The notes beneath the pieces are model-generated. The model was not told the DNA's origin, did no database searches, and was given only the letters and a program-made list of their open reading frames with translations. A stretch of 64,000 bases of DNA from Trichoplax sp. H2 (taxonomy: Eukaryota; Placozoa; Uniplacotomia; Trichoplacea): the NCBI GenBank assembly GCA_003344405.1, contig NOWV01000227.1, positions 45,776-109,775 on the forward strand. The letters run 5' to 3'. Positions 26,401 through 38,862 of the stretch are shown here, piece after piece. The stretch's first letter is position 1, and the number at the start of each line of letters is the position of its first letter. The translations under genes and the position numbers were made by a program.

Positions 26401-26927
26401 CGCTGTCCAATTATTTTTCATTGATAGATGCAATTATTGTACTGATTTATCGATTTTTATCATTACAGATGGAGAGATGAGCAAAGGGAGTCGAATGTAA
26501 AAAAGTATAAGGTAGTTTATTTTCAACCTCGGGGAGAAATTACTAGAGCATGAATACCTAAAAATTTATTCTTGACTATGATAAAAGGTATTCAATTATG
26601 TTGAATTTACTAATGAGAAAACTTGTTATTCAATCAAAATTAGATTGCGGATGACGAAGAAAAGAACGACAATGGACCAAAAGATGCAGCATTTATTAGG
26701 TATTCGAATTATACTATTTTTATATTATCTGTGAATAAATGTAAAGCAGGATTATGATTTAGTGTCTGACACACGTTTGGGTATTGATTTACAAACTGTA
26801 TATTAGATCGATGAAGATTGACTCATATTCGTCGTCATCAACATCTTCAGTCCAAGATCGAATTCGTCGCAACATTTATTCTGTGCAACGAACTGGGTCG
26901 TCTAAAGACAACTTCTTATCTCGATGA
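23461..26927 (+). CDS. CWC25: Pre-mRNA splicing factor CWC25
   Basis: Spliceosome step-one factor that helps the first transesterification (family knowledge). Exons: 23461-23478, 24389-24561, 24713-24839, 24925-25019, 25307-25376, 25469-25597, 25754-25809, 25947-26063, 26152-26226, 26335-26391, 26469-26511, 26644-26699, 26807-26927. They join to 378 residues; human is about 425. The N-terminus MGGGDLNLKKSWHPQTLHNV is the Cir/CWC25 signature, followed by RVWKAEQK and LDWMYAAPGVSADREEYLLG. Then come DMAAKIREDPIF and a Lys-rich stretch (KKPKKHKKKKSK). An RS-like region follows (HRSRSRSPRRYH). The conserved C-terminus is KLSAEEMQKLREDMMSNAKW and a tail with RIRRNIYSVQRT. The first coding exon is only 18 nt. 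Three introns start with GTTAGT. It is tail-to-tail with GORASP. Confidence 0.96.
23564..23591. repeat. Perfect 12-bp hairpin in CWC25 intron 1
   Basis: AATTCTCCATTT, a 4-nt loop GTAT, then AAATGGAGAATT. The arms are fully complementary. It lies 86 bp inside the 910-nt first intron. Confidence 0.8.
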
Positions 26928-28407
26928 TATACTTAAGCTATTGAGTGAAATATGAACAGTAAAATTATTTTTAAAGTAATTCTCAGTTTTAGCGAAATTA
27001 TTGAAATGTAAGTAAGCATCTTTAATTTTTAGAACTGTCACGAGCGTCAGTAAGAATTGTAAATACTACGATTTACTAACATAGCCCTGTAATATAATAG
27101 TACACAAGAGTACAAAAACTGATTTTATGAGTAATTTTCAGTTACTTTGAGCATCTGACTAGATTTTGATAAATAATTCTCAATAATCATTCAAAATACA
27201 CGTAATTCAATTAAAAATGCTGTATGTATATTTAGGAAATAGGACATTTGTTTTAAATTTGTTTAATCGTAACTCTTAAACGTAGGTATATGGGTATAAA
27301 AATTATCATTTCTTTCGTAAGACACGCCGAATTATGCATTAATTATAATTAACGAAGGTGGTTACGCATCTTTGAATTACGTGCCAAACGATTAATGTTG
27401 TAAACGACTATGTAGGGCTGTTAAGTCTGATCAAAAATTCAAGGCTACTTACTGAAGCCTTCACTAATACCTATATTGTATAACTTACAGTTGATCATAA
27501 TTAATTAATTTATTTATTTGTAAAGTTTGACATTAGGTTATGGTGTCTCAAGTTTAAAATTAAAAAAATATTGAACTTACATATTCACGGTGTACATTTC
27601 CGTCTGTTTAATCATGCTAGAGAAGTCAACCTGTATGAAGTTTTACCGTATGACTGTAACAAAAGATAAGGCCTGCTAAATCGTGTATTATGCGTCAAAA
27701 CACCTAACACCAATAACAGACTATATTCGTATAAACCAAGTTTTATTCCATAACATTTTTTCAAGAACTAATTGACTTACGTTCAGATACAATATAATTA
27801 ATAATAATAAAAGGAATATACCATATGAATTCTAACTAAGAGTAATAATATTTCGTCCTATTACATAATGTTTCTAATACACATTCTGTAATGCAGTAAA
27901 TCATGACACCTTACTAAATATTGGATTACATGGTAAAAATTAAGAAATTAATTCAGTACTATAGTAGTAGACATGAGCTATCACATATGTCATAAATATA
28001 CTTATTTTAAGCACGGTTTTCCGCAGAACTTGTTACGTACTGACAACATGTGCAACTACATTAATGAAATTGATCATTTAGTTTGTAAATGTAAAGACTT
28101 ACATATGTAAATTTATAAAATAAGTGAAGTCTTTTGACCGTATCACGTTATTGATACATTTATTGCACTAGTGTCAATAAAATTTCATTAAGCATTGCTG
28201 CCAGTAAATTCAAGTTTTATAGAATCTTTAATATTTTTACTTAATCACATTCTTCGTTATTCCCTATTATATAGTTTAATTGGTATAGCATCATTGTAAT
28301 GTCTAAGCACATTCTTTAATGTCTATAACAATGAAACTGATTCATTAGGGTAAAATTACTACAATACATTCTCGTCATATAATACTACGACCAGCGTCCA
28401 GTCTCAT
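26928..28407. other. Convergent intergenic gap, CWC25 / GORASP
   Basis: A 1.5-kb AT-rich gap between two convergent 3' ends. I see no exon, repeat array or RNA gene. It should contain both 3' UTRs. Confidence 0.6.
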
Positions 28408-31400
28408 CTAGTCAATATTCTGCTTCTCACTGGCACTAACTGGATTCAAGTTAGTTGTCGCCATTTTGGCTTCTATTTGCGAAACTGATACATTACTTGA
28501 AGGTTGTCCTACCTCACCAACGAAAGACATCCCATTATTTTCCGCAGGCGACACCTTAGCAGTGACAGTGGACTGCTGCGATATCGGAATTGTTGCAGGA
28601 GAGGTGGCGCCACCTCTAGAAATAAGACCTGCACTAGTTGAAACAATCTGAGATCCAGCCGAATATTGAGCGCCAGTAGTCTGAACAGAAGTAGGGGCCC
28701 TATCAATTGCTGAAATATTACTGAGCGGAACCGCACTTTGAGAAACGTTTGTAAACTGATCACCAAGACTACTACTAGGTGACCCTAATTCACCTACTGG
28801 TGATGCAGTAGGTATTCCGCCTTCAAATTTTGCTGGGGTCATGGTATTTGTGGGTAGTGTAGCTACCGAAGAAACACTAGTACGTGTAACACTATCACTT
28901 ACAGAACCATGGGATATTAGTGGTGCTGCTCCAGTATAAGACGTAGGCAAGTTTTGCGATTGAGGTAATGACGATACTGGTAGTTGCTGTGTGTATTGTT
29001 GCGATGCGATAGGAAAGTTAACATTTGCACCTGCTGCAGTAGGGATGCTAGGTAACTGTTGCTGTAACTGTAGATTTGGAGTAGGAATTTGTTGCTGTAG
29101 TTGACCGGGTACAGCCTGTCGTTGTTGTTGTGCAAGTAGCTGCTGCGCCTGCAAATATTGCTGTTGTTGCATTTGTAATAATAATTGTTGCTGTTGTTGT
29201 TGTAGTTGAATTTGTTCAGGGGTCAGTGATGCTGTATTTGGCAGCTGTGGCGATGCTAGTAATGAAACATATTAAGTTAATCGTTAGTTTGCAATAGTCG
29301 TAACTACCCAATAGTCGTCAAGTTGTTTCCACTAGTTATAATTTTACTCACGAAAATTCTGTTGGCCAACAAATTGTTGATTCATGACGTTGGGGGAATA
29401 CTGTAGCAGTAAGAATAGAATTAAATACATCTGAAATAAAAAACTAAGTAAAAAAACAAATAAAATACTTAGAGATTTGATACCTCGATTGGCATTTGAT
29501 CAGATTTAGAGGTAACATTGGAGCTAGCAGACTGAGGCTTGGAAGGAATACGATGCAAATAACCATATCCAATACCGCAACCAAGGCTACATGTATGCGA
29601 TTGAGTATTTAGAAAAATAAATTTCTTTTTAGACTAGGGCAAGAATTATATATTAATCGTCCAAATATGTCACATGAAATATGCCGTACCTTCCACTTCC
29701 ACCCCATTTTGAATTTGGTGTTACTATGACCTGAAGTTGATCATTATCATTAAAGAACAGTAGCATTACAATATTGGATGGATGGAAATTGTAGATATAT
29801 CTTTAACTTTTAGAAGCAGTTACCTGTCTACAACTGTCGGTTTCTGTACTATAAACATACAGTCTGATTGGCTTACCATCGAAAGCTTCAATTAAATTGT
29901 ACAAATCTCCCGCCTAAGCACATATGATATTGATCAAATACTTAACATTTGAGTTATCTAAGCGATCTTATTTTTGGTACTTTAAGTAAGTATCATCAAC
30001 ATCACGTCTACAGTTGATAATAAATTGTCCGAAACTGAACAGTGACCTCTTGCAGCTGAGTGTCAGAACCAACGATATAATCAGTATGTTGTCGCAAGCC
30101 AGCTACAGCAGCAGGAGAATTTGGTTCTACATCCTAATTCAAGATTATATTGGTTAATTTACGATGAACGAGTAATACGTACTTTGCATAAAAAATGACT
30201 TTTCAACTAACCAAAACGTGCCAAACATTTTCGTTTGCTCCTTCAAAAGAACAGAATCTGATACTAACTCCTAAATAATTAAGTTGAATTGATAAGAAAC
30301 GATACTAATACATACAATGTATGCCACAGATTCTTAATTTGATCATATGAGACATCGTAAAATTCGCATCCATTACATTATTATGGTAGAAAAATTATGC
30401 TTTTAATAGTTAATTATAATAATACTGTACTAAAATACGAACATCTCATTTTACCTAGTAATCCTTGTCCTCCCCATAAAGCACTTGGTGTTATATTTGT
30501 AACTGAAAATCAAAAAATTTAAATATTTTACGATCTTCTTCTACTAAAGGAGTTATGTTATCAATACGTATAAACAGCGACTTTGGATGATTTCTTGTAA
30601 TTTTTATCCAATGTATCGTAAGCGTGTAGCAAGAATATCGATAGAGTAAAGATTGATAGACTGTTAATATGCTGGTCTACCCCTGAAATATATGACTAGT
30701 CTAGAGTGTAAATGTAATAGATGTAAAAATTTTCTTGATGATAATCTGAAACATTTAGTAGCAAAGAAGAACAGTAGACTAGCTGTCGTAATTAATCATA
30801 TCAGTTTTTAATGGCTAATACGTACATAAAATGAGTCATTTTACAATTATGATTCTACATTTCTTCAACAATGATGTTTAAATGGATACATAATTTACCT
30901 CTAGTGCCTTGGGTTTTGCTACTATAAACAATAATTTCGACTGACTTTTCACAGCTTGCTTGTAAAATTTCCTTTAACTCATCATTGTCTTGGTTCTATA
31001 CATATCGAAACGTTACGCTTCAGATAAGTTCATCAATAAGTAATTAAAAGTTTTCGGTGATGATAGCGATTATTCTTCATGTACTTAAAGCGCTGGCAGT
31101 GTCCGTAGCTGATTCATTATAATTATTTATTGCTAAAAATTGAAGCTGTTGCAAACTTTGTATACTTTCTCCTTTACGATTTAGTAACAGTACAGTAGAA
31201 ACTGAGCACTTTTACATATGCGTATTATTACACAGTATAGTATTAAGCATAAGCTACAGTACTGCTTCAAGGATTGATTGTAAATTATAGTATGACATTA
31301 TGATCGAACCAGGTATAAGAAAGTAAATATTCGTCGAGTCAATAAAGTTCAATAACATACTAATCTGACACCATTAATTTGAAGAATGAAATCGAAGAAA

Positions 31401-32457
31401 GGTTCTAGTCCCGCTTTTTGACCTGGAGAGCCTTCTTGTACCTATCCAATATTCAATATAGATGGTGTTAGCTATGGCTAGGCTGTAGTGTCATGTACTT
31501 ATACCATAAAATAGAAAATCAATTGATATAACAGTAGAGCATGTGAATAGCACAATTATCTACTAAGCAACGATAATAAATACGCATATTGCGCGGTTAT
31601 AAATTAGATTATTTATTTAATTCGACAATCCTACTAACTCCACAGTTATGCTATACATAAATGAATGTGCAGATAGTTAATATCGAGCATCCATGGCATA
31701 ATCGAGTAGCCTAAGACAATAAATAGCGCAGACGATCAACAAGGTAGAGTATTGAACATTGACCAAGTCCAGTATGGTAGTGATTAATTATAGTGGCTAC
31801 TGTACGTAGCGCATTGTACATTTACTACCAAAATTATTCGGTGGCACAAGTTTCTAAGCTAATATAGTCAAGCTCTATAGGAAGAAAGCAAGGAATCCTT
31901 TTAGAGCCAGACTGTCAAATTATTACGGCTCATGGTGGGTAATCGTCATTGTGATTTCTTATTCATTTCTAGTAATACTCTTCACTAGTACACAAAGCTT
32001 TTAAGTAATACTGTACTATAAAGGTGTAACGAAATGATCGGTCCTTCACGACTATATAGTACTATGAACGTCGACACTATCCAAGCAGAAACGGATTATA
32101 TTGATTATCGTCCATCTCCAATTTGTAGTTTTTTTCCCCATGTATTAGTCTACACGTTTCTACATCGTATACGAGTATGGATTGAAAACTGTGTCTAAAC
32201 TAATATACAAGTAGATTAATTGCAGTACAAGTTTCAAGTGGATATTCATTGAATTTCCATTGCTGGTGATCTACAGTACTGTACTGTAAGAGTGTATGAA
32301 AAGGAAGAGGACTGGTAAAAATAGTTCACTGGATTTTGTCTATTGCACTGAGTAACTCTACGCTAGTATTCTTGATCAAAGTATACTTAACAACCTTGAG
32401 GACATGATACCCTTCAGTTCCACCGTCTGATACCTCTACGGATTGCGATCCACCCAT
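28408..32457 (-). CDS. GORASP: Golgi reassembly-stacking protein (GRASP55/65)
   Basis: Peripheral cis/medial Golgi protein that tethers cisternae through its GRASP (double PDZ) domain (family knowledge). Exons in gene order: 32395-32457, 31361-31441, 30899-30995, 30455-30502, 30212-30270, 30047-30133, 29824-29913, 29690-29730, 29484-29586, 29352-29400, 28408-29255. They join to 521 residues; human paralogues have about 440-452. It begins [20 protein letters not shown], where Gly2 fits N-myristoylation. PDZ1 covers about residues 20-110 ([25 protein letters not shown]). PDZ2 covers about 110-205 ([42 protein letters not shown]). The C-terminal half is Gln/Pro/Ser-rich with CAA/CAG runs and few conserved motifs. 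The first intron is 953 nt and its donor is GTTGTT. There is a single gene here and no sign of a second paralogue. Confidence 0.96.
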
Positions 32458-32597
32458 TGCTGCCGATTTTGCTACACAAATTGCTCTGGATTAGGAGTAC
32501 ATCCGCAGCAATCGTCTTCGTTTCACTGGCAGTGAAACAAGTAGCACAAGTTGTTCCCACTGGGGTGCTAGTGTGCTGCGCACCGGCAACCTCTTCT

Positions 32598-33410
32598 GTC
32601 TACAGTACAGTAATATTCTGCTGTACAGTACCATGGTAGTGCAGTACTGTAATACTACAGTACATATACTGTAGCACTGGATCCTGAACTGTCTTCAATC
32701 CTTTTGATTCTGCGCAGTGTGCAGTGTATTGCACACTTGCCCACGTTGGATAGAGCGTCTGTACAGTGTACGTCTGTATTACTCAATCACTGGTGACTTA
32801 TTACAATACAGTACTATGGAGAAAGGAGTGAGTGAAAAGTACTGTACGGTAAACTACAGTACTGTACAGTATAGTGCTGTAGAAGAAGCTTGCACAGTAG
32901 AATTGTACTGTACTGTACTGTACGAGTGTACGTGGCTGGTTTGAAGTCGTTACACTACGACAAGACAGAGTACCCATACCAAAAAGTTGAGTATTACACT
33001 GTACTGTAGTGCTACAGTACATATACTGTAGGACTGGATACTGCAATTGTCTTCAATCCATTTGATTCTGCGCAGTGTACAGTACATAATAGTGCTGTAG
33101 AGGAAGCTTGTACAGTACAGTACAGTACGTGGCTGGTTTGAAGTTATTACATTACGACAAGACAGAGGACCAATACCAAAAAGTTGAGTATTAGTACAGT
33201 AGGACTCGCTACGAGTGATCGAGTGACGATCATGCAGTATTGTAGCGGTTCAAGAACTGAAGAACTGGAACTGTACACGTCATCTCTTCGCTTCAATCGC
33301 CAGCAGGCGAGGCATAAAGTAAGTGGACACCAGGACAGTACAGTACAGTACAGTACTATACTTACAGTATGTACAGTGTACTGTATTTACTGTAGGGCTG
33401 GAGTACTAGG
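32598..33410. repeat. GTAC-rich palindromic repeat island A
   Basis: Many overlapping copies of TACAGTAC/GTACTGTA occur, often joined as self-complementary stretches. The island includes a 357-bp-spaced duplication: the segment from CTACAGTACATATACTGTAG to CCAAAAAGTTGAGTATT occupies 32655-32994 and recurs at 33012-33192. The second copy is missing about 160 bp. Open frames on both strands here are rich in Tyr, Cys, Thr and Val because of the repeat, and are not genes. Confidence 0.85.
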
Positions 33411-34373
33411 TACTGTATTCTATAGTAGTACTCCATCAACAAAAGCCACAACGCTGCCGCGTCAATCAACAGCATCGACAGATACCAAATTTGTTCGAAT
33501 TCGGTCTTCAAATTGTGTTTTCATATAATTTCAATGATGAGCTACCCTGTACTGTACAACTTGCTAGTAGGGTAATCATCCATGATCGCTATTAACAGAT
33601 ACTGTACATCGACTTACTGAAGGCACAATATTGCATAGTTTACCGTGCGATTTACTATTCAGAATCGAAATTAATTTTGTACATGTTATGTATAAAAATG
33701 GAACGATAACGGGTAAAAGGATAGGCCTTCAAGCGTTCCTGCGTTTGGAATAGCCTAAATTATTGGATAAATATCCGTGTACAGTACTTTACGTACAGGA
33801 TGCACTAGTAGATGAAATGCATCGTAGTTGACCAGTTTTATCCACTAGTGGAATAATCTACGACACAACAGCTGTTATGGGTAGAACTTTCAGTAAAATT
33901 AAGCCTTTTCTCCTAGCCTTTTTTGGGGGATGGATGGCCGGCCCATTACAGACAGACATTCTTCGTGACATTAAAGCGACTTTCATAGAATCAGAGAAGT
34001 TCAAAGTGAATGGCATCACGTGCGGCGTGTGTTGCTAAGATACCTACGTACACAAGCTAATAAGGAAGATTACATGACTATGTTATTTATTATAGGAGTA
34101 CAAGAGTAATCGCAGGTTGTTAATAGTATTTACAATATCCTTGTTGAGCATTACTTTATATAGCTTTTACTGCGATTTGTGTTAACTCAATTGCAATAGT
34201 CACCGAAATCTTGGTGTTTCCGTAATCGTTCCAACGATCGACTTGCAATCTAGCAAAAGGCGATCGATAGCCATATCAAATTCTATTTAAACGAGTTGTA
34301 CATGCTCTACATTAGATAGCATAAGCCGAATTTTCTAAAATATTATCAGCAATATACCTTCTTCACTCAAGTA
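33411..34373. other. Spacer upstream of the C7orf57 homologue
   Basis: No exon was recognised. The interval should hold the 5' UTR and promoter of the gene starting at 34374. A frame opening ATGGGTAGAACTTTC at 33879 has no supporting context. Confidence 0.45.
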
Positions 34374-36844
34374 ATGCCTTCCTTCTTTAAAGATTTCCAA
34401 GGACAAGGTAAGTTGTAATACAATCGAACATACCCAATCTGGCATTTTACCTTAACTACCAAATTGTATTTTATCGCATGATCAATCTATCCTCTAGCAC
34501 CTTAACTTTACATCTATTCTCATGGATATACGAATTTTTGATTGCTTTCTGTGTCTACATTGTCGCTAGACTTACTTTTAGTGATATTACAACGCGCTGT
34601 TAGCTCCTTAATTAAAGGTTTACCTGGCACATTTACTGCGATATTCACCAAAAAAATTAAAAACTGAAAGTTACCGACGATGTCGATTTCACCGTAACTG
34701 TATATCTGTAGTCCATACATAGTTAAAGAAAATTTTGGGTCGCTGTTGTTAAGTGAATAAATCCCATTTTATAGAACGCATCGAGTTAGCTAATACGATT
34801 CCATTTCTGTGATATCGTTTCTTTTATAGTATAACTTACTCTACACTGATACCGTCCATTTGCCTAACTCGCTGCATGAATACTGTGCATATTCTAGTAA
34901 AATAGCATAATCAAGTAAATTTTATAGTATTCTGTAATAAGGCATAGGAAATTAAAAAACTGATTATTAATAATTTTAAATAATGGAAAGAACTATACTT
35001 TCTTGGCAATAATACGTCTTCGTAAAGAGAACACTTAATTGTTTCAATACTGCAGTAATATCAACAATAAGCAAGTAATAGTAAGGCTTACAATAGATCG
35101 AAACAAGTATTAACACGGTCTTAAACACTTAGATACCAGACGATACTTAAGAATTGACTAATAAATCGGAACAGCATGAGTTCTACTCAGTTCTTGGCTA
35201 TTTTCCCCAAATTTTGCTATTAGCAATATACATAGCTTATAAGATAAAACAGGAAATTAGAATTAGATAGTTAAAAGCGTCATTATCTTTATTAGATAAT
35301 TAACAAATTAACTGCTTATCACTTTACTAGATTGGTTCTATCATGCTCCAAATAAAAAATTAGATTCTGAAGAGAAAAATGCTCAAATGCCAGTTCTTTC
35401 TCAAGTGCCGGGACTAAGTGACGTCGCTGGCGAAGATAGCGATCCATTCGCAAAATCTAAAAAAGGATGGATCAGGGACACTGATTCTCGTTATATTCAA
35501 ATGGCAAAGCAAGGGGGTCGCAAAGATTTACTGATGTTCAATGTTCCTCATACTATTTCGAAAGATCCCATAGCATATCCCAGAGTTGATTGGTTTGATC
35601 ATCAACAACCCGATATTGAAATAAGACAACCGTTAGTAAAATAATAAATTTTACCCGTACAATAAAATAAGCAATGCATGCTGCAAGTATATGCAATAGT
35701 TTAAAATGAGGTACCTTATTAAATGAAGAAATTTTATTCTCTTGGCAGGAGACGCCATGAACCAGATCGAGATATTTATGGGGAGTATCTTACATTAAAT
35801 AAAAAAACAGCACCAGCAGGTGTTATAACAAATCAAGGATCCAAAGGCAAGGACTTATTTGATAAACCTCCTCCATTTTCTTTAGACGATGATTTATCAT
35901 ATTGGCAAAGGTAATTCTTCTTACTCCTTTAAATTATGTATTAACTACAAGGGATAATGGGCTAATTTAGCTCAATTTATCCTAGAATTAGATCGTGTTA
36001 TGTATTATGTGATAATGAAATAATTAAGATAACATCAGAAAATGCGATACGATATGTAGGAAAAAAACAGAGAAATCAGAAAAGCAAGAAAAACCAAAAC
36101 AGATTGACAGATTTAAATTACCTCCGTTAAAATCCAACAAGGAATCACTCGTTAATGGAGATGCTGCCAACAACGTCCAAAAAACAAAAGGGTAAGCCAG
36201 CAGCTTACATGGTGTAGTTTCACATACCTTTTTATGCTACATTAGTTAACGATAAATATACTTTAAAGTTGTTAAAGTGCATGTTTATTTATCTATGCGT
36301 TACCTAAATGTGTATTACTTCTATTCAAGGAAAAAGAATGGCGAAAACGTAAATTTTAATTATTTAATGTCAATGGGATATCAAAAGGATTGGTTTGATG
36401 AAAAAGAGCGAAAAGATAAAGAGGATGATGATAAAAAAGTGAGAAAGCGATTGAAATGATGTTAATAATTCTTCTAAAGTCAATACCGTAGTTTCCAACG
36501 TATTTAGTATCGTATGAGGCTAGCATAAATTACTTAGTTCAACTATATTTTATTCGAACCGTAGAGAAAGCAGCAGACACTATTAAAGGAAAAAGTGAGG
36601 CAAGGCATGAAACCAAGGTGGGTAATTATTGGCATCAAGTGGATGTCGTCTTTACTTCATAATTGATACAATACTCCTAGATATCTTACATAATATGTCT
36701 AAAATAAGCTATAATTTATCATATACTATCTGCAGAAATCCTCAAACGTATACCGATAAGGTAGAAAATAAAGACCAATTTAAATTAAGTAAGTTTAAAA
36801 ATGTAAACTCTAAGATTAACACACGCTGGTCGGAAAGGCAATAA
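34374..36844 (+). CDS. C7orf57: Homologue of human C7orf57 (uncharacterised family)
   Basis: The human protein has no established role that I can state. Exons: 34374-34407, 35331-35631, 35749-35910, 36060-36191, 36330-36438, 36565-36617, 36736-36844. They join to 299 residues; human has about 295. Shared features in order: DWFYHAPNKK near residue 12, SQVPGLSD, then WIRDTDSRYIQMAKQGGRKD (human has WIKETDSEYVKLAKQGGR at the same place). These are followed by DWFDHQQPD, FSLDDDLSYWQR, FKLPPLKS and NYLMSMGYQKDWFDEKERK. The C-terminus is Lys/Arg/Glu-rich and probably disordered. No signal peptide or membrane segment is visible. The donor of exon 2 (CC then GTTAGT at 35632) is required for phase; reading through gives a stop 9 nt later. 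Two AATAAA signals follow the stop at 36868 and 36887. Confidence 0.9.
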
Positions 36845-36867
36845 GAAGAATTCGATTTATTTCCATA

Positions 36868-36892
36868 AATAAATGACTGTAAATTAAATAAA
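36868..36892 (+). terminator. Tandem AATAAA polyadenylation signals
   Basis: AATAAA occurs at 36868-36873 and 36887-36892, that is 24 and 43 nt after the stop codon of the C7orf57 homologue. Position and sequence suit a very short 3' UTR. Confidence 0.55.
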
Positions 36893-38700
36893 TTACGTTT
36901 TTGCTTTTCGTATTGAATACTTTGATTATCGCCTCAATGTATTATATTGAAATATTAAGTAATAAATTTGTAATTTTACCTTTTAATAAATATTACTTTA
37001 GCATATATATCGATATTGATGTATCTGATCGCCGTAATGAAAGTAGAATGTGAAATTTAATGTAGAATTTCTTTGTTTTATTGCTCCTTAAATTTTTGTA
37101 CTAACAATTAACTAGAAAATTGTTCCATCACTAAATATATCATAATAATAAGAAACAAATCGTCATTACTGTCAAGGCGCTACACATTTAATGCTGACCT
37201 CATAATTAGTAATCATATTCATAAACTCTGTTAAAGCTTTATTCTGTCCTTACGATATATTAAGAATTTGTACAGTTTCAATTAAATTAGCTCCAAACCT
37301 ATTATATACAATATTCCTTGTATTAGAATGATATCATCTTTTCTTCTTCGAATCATACTAAGCAATCTACAATCTTATTAAAATCGATCGTTTTGATCGT
37401 TCTATTGGAATCGCTTTACGCGTGTTATTGTAATTTGATTAATATTTTAAGCTAGAATATTGTGTAATAAAGCGAATATCGACGAATAAATTCCCGAATT
37501 TATAACGATAAATGATCTTCATTAACTGCTAACGCTCAAATTAAATTAATTTTTACAATAATATATGGCAATCAGATTTAGTTCAGATAACAGCGCAATC
37601 AGGGATAGCCAACTCTTAACTATATATACTATAGTACCAATAAACAGAATAGTAACTACGTATTGTGCTGAAGCTAGCAGGATGAAGAACTGATTTGTAT
37701 CATGTAAATTATTGACTACTTTGATGAATACTGATACAGTTTTAGATTTTGAGATTTAAACAATACTAGTAGTTTATAAAATAATGGATTTAATTACCAC
37801 TTGAAATCGTGGCTAATCACTTCCAGACTTAATCATAAATCATATTAATGTGAATGAGTCCATTTTGGATTGGTGCAATCACGTAATTATAATTGTAATC
37901 AACTAATACACTGCAAAGTATTATGAGCTTATTCTAGCTTTCATACAATTACTATCATCAATTAACTTCAGCTAGCGTAATTATTAAAGTAAGGGGTAGT
38001 AAATTCTAACATGACATAGAAGTAAGTAGTAATCTACTGACGATTCTTACATACTCTGTTGGTTTAAGGTTAAAGTTATAGAGCAATAACCAGAAAATTA
38101 TGTTCCATGCTACATGGTAGCCACTTTGCTACTCTCCATGTTAAGTTATTAGAAAGATCTTTGTTAGCCGAGTTCGAGATATTTAGGCGAAATAATCCAA
38201 CTCTTCATAAAGAAATAAATCTACAATACTACTACTATAACCATTTAAATTATATGATAATCATAATTGTTACCCTGTAAGCTATGTCTCTAAAAATAGA
38301 GTTTCAGAACTATTTATAAATGTTAAACCATATCTTTAGTTTCTGGAAATGATGCTATAAATGTTTGAACATATAGATTAACTTTGTATTATTGCAGCCG
38401 CCAGTGACGACTACTTCTTAGTCTACTAATTTGAAATCCTATTACAGCAAATGTCATACGGATATACAATATAAATTGTATATTTTATTCATTACGATAA
38501 CTCCTGCGGTGTGCTGCTAAATCGTGTTCAAGTATAACTACGCGTATAAGCAATCGTATAGAACTGATTACTTTCTTATTGTGAGATCATACGATTTAAT
38601 ACCTAGACTAATGCTACGCATGCAGGTACTACGATCGTATAGAAAGTATTAAGATTAATGTCTAGAGATGGAATGTTTTGAAATTCAAATATATGTAAGG
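36893..38700. other. Intergenic spacer upstream of BBS9
   Basis: An AT-rich gap of 1.8 kb between two genes on the same strand. No exon or array was recognised. Confidence 0.5.
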
Positions 38701-38712
38701 GTTCATACGTGC

Positions 38713-38726
38713 GTCACTATGGGAAC
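38713..38726 (+). promoter_or_regulatory. Candidate RFX X-box upstream of BBS9
   Basis: GTCACTATGGGAAC fits the X-box consensus RYYNYY-N(1-3)-RRNRAC at every constrained position, with a 2-nt spacer. It sits 137 bp upstream of the BBS9 ATG. RFX sites typically stand within about 250 bp of the start of ciliary genes, including Bardet-Biedl genes. The consensus is loose, so chance matches are possible. Confidence 0.5.
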
Positions 38727-38862
38727 GGAACGGCTTAACAAAGCTGGCGGTAGGACTTCAAATCGTAATACTGTTTCTCGCCACTAGAACTTACTTGCTA
38801 TAAGATCATTAACTGTAGAAAGGAAAACCATCTTACTTTACGTTCTTACCGTAGAATACAAC

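Noticed and set aside
32457-33528. Several open frames on both strands rich in Tyr, Thr, Val and Cys
   Set aside because: They are translations of the GTAC palindromic repeat; the same frames appear on both strands and one overlaps the GORASP start exon.
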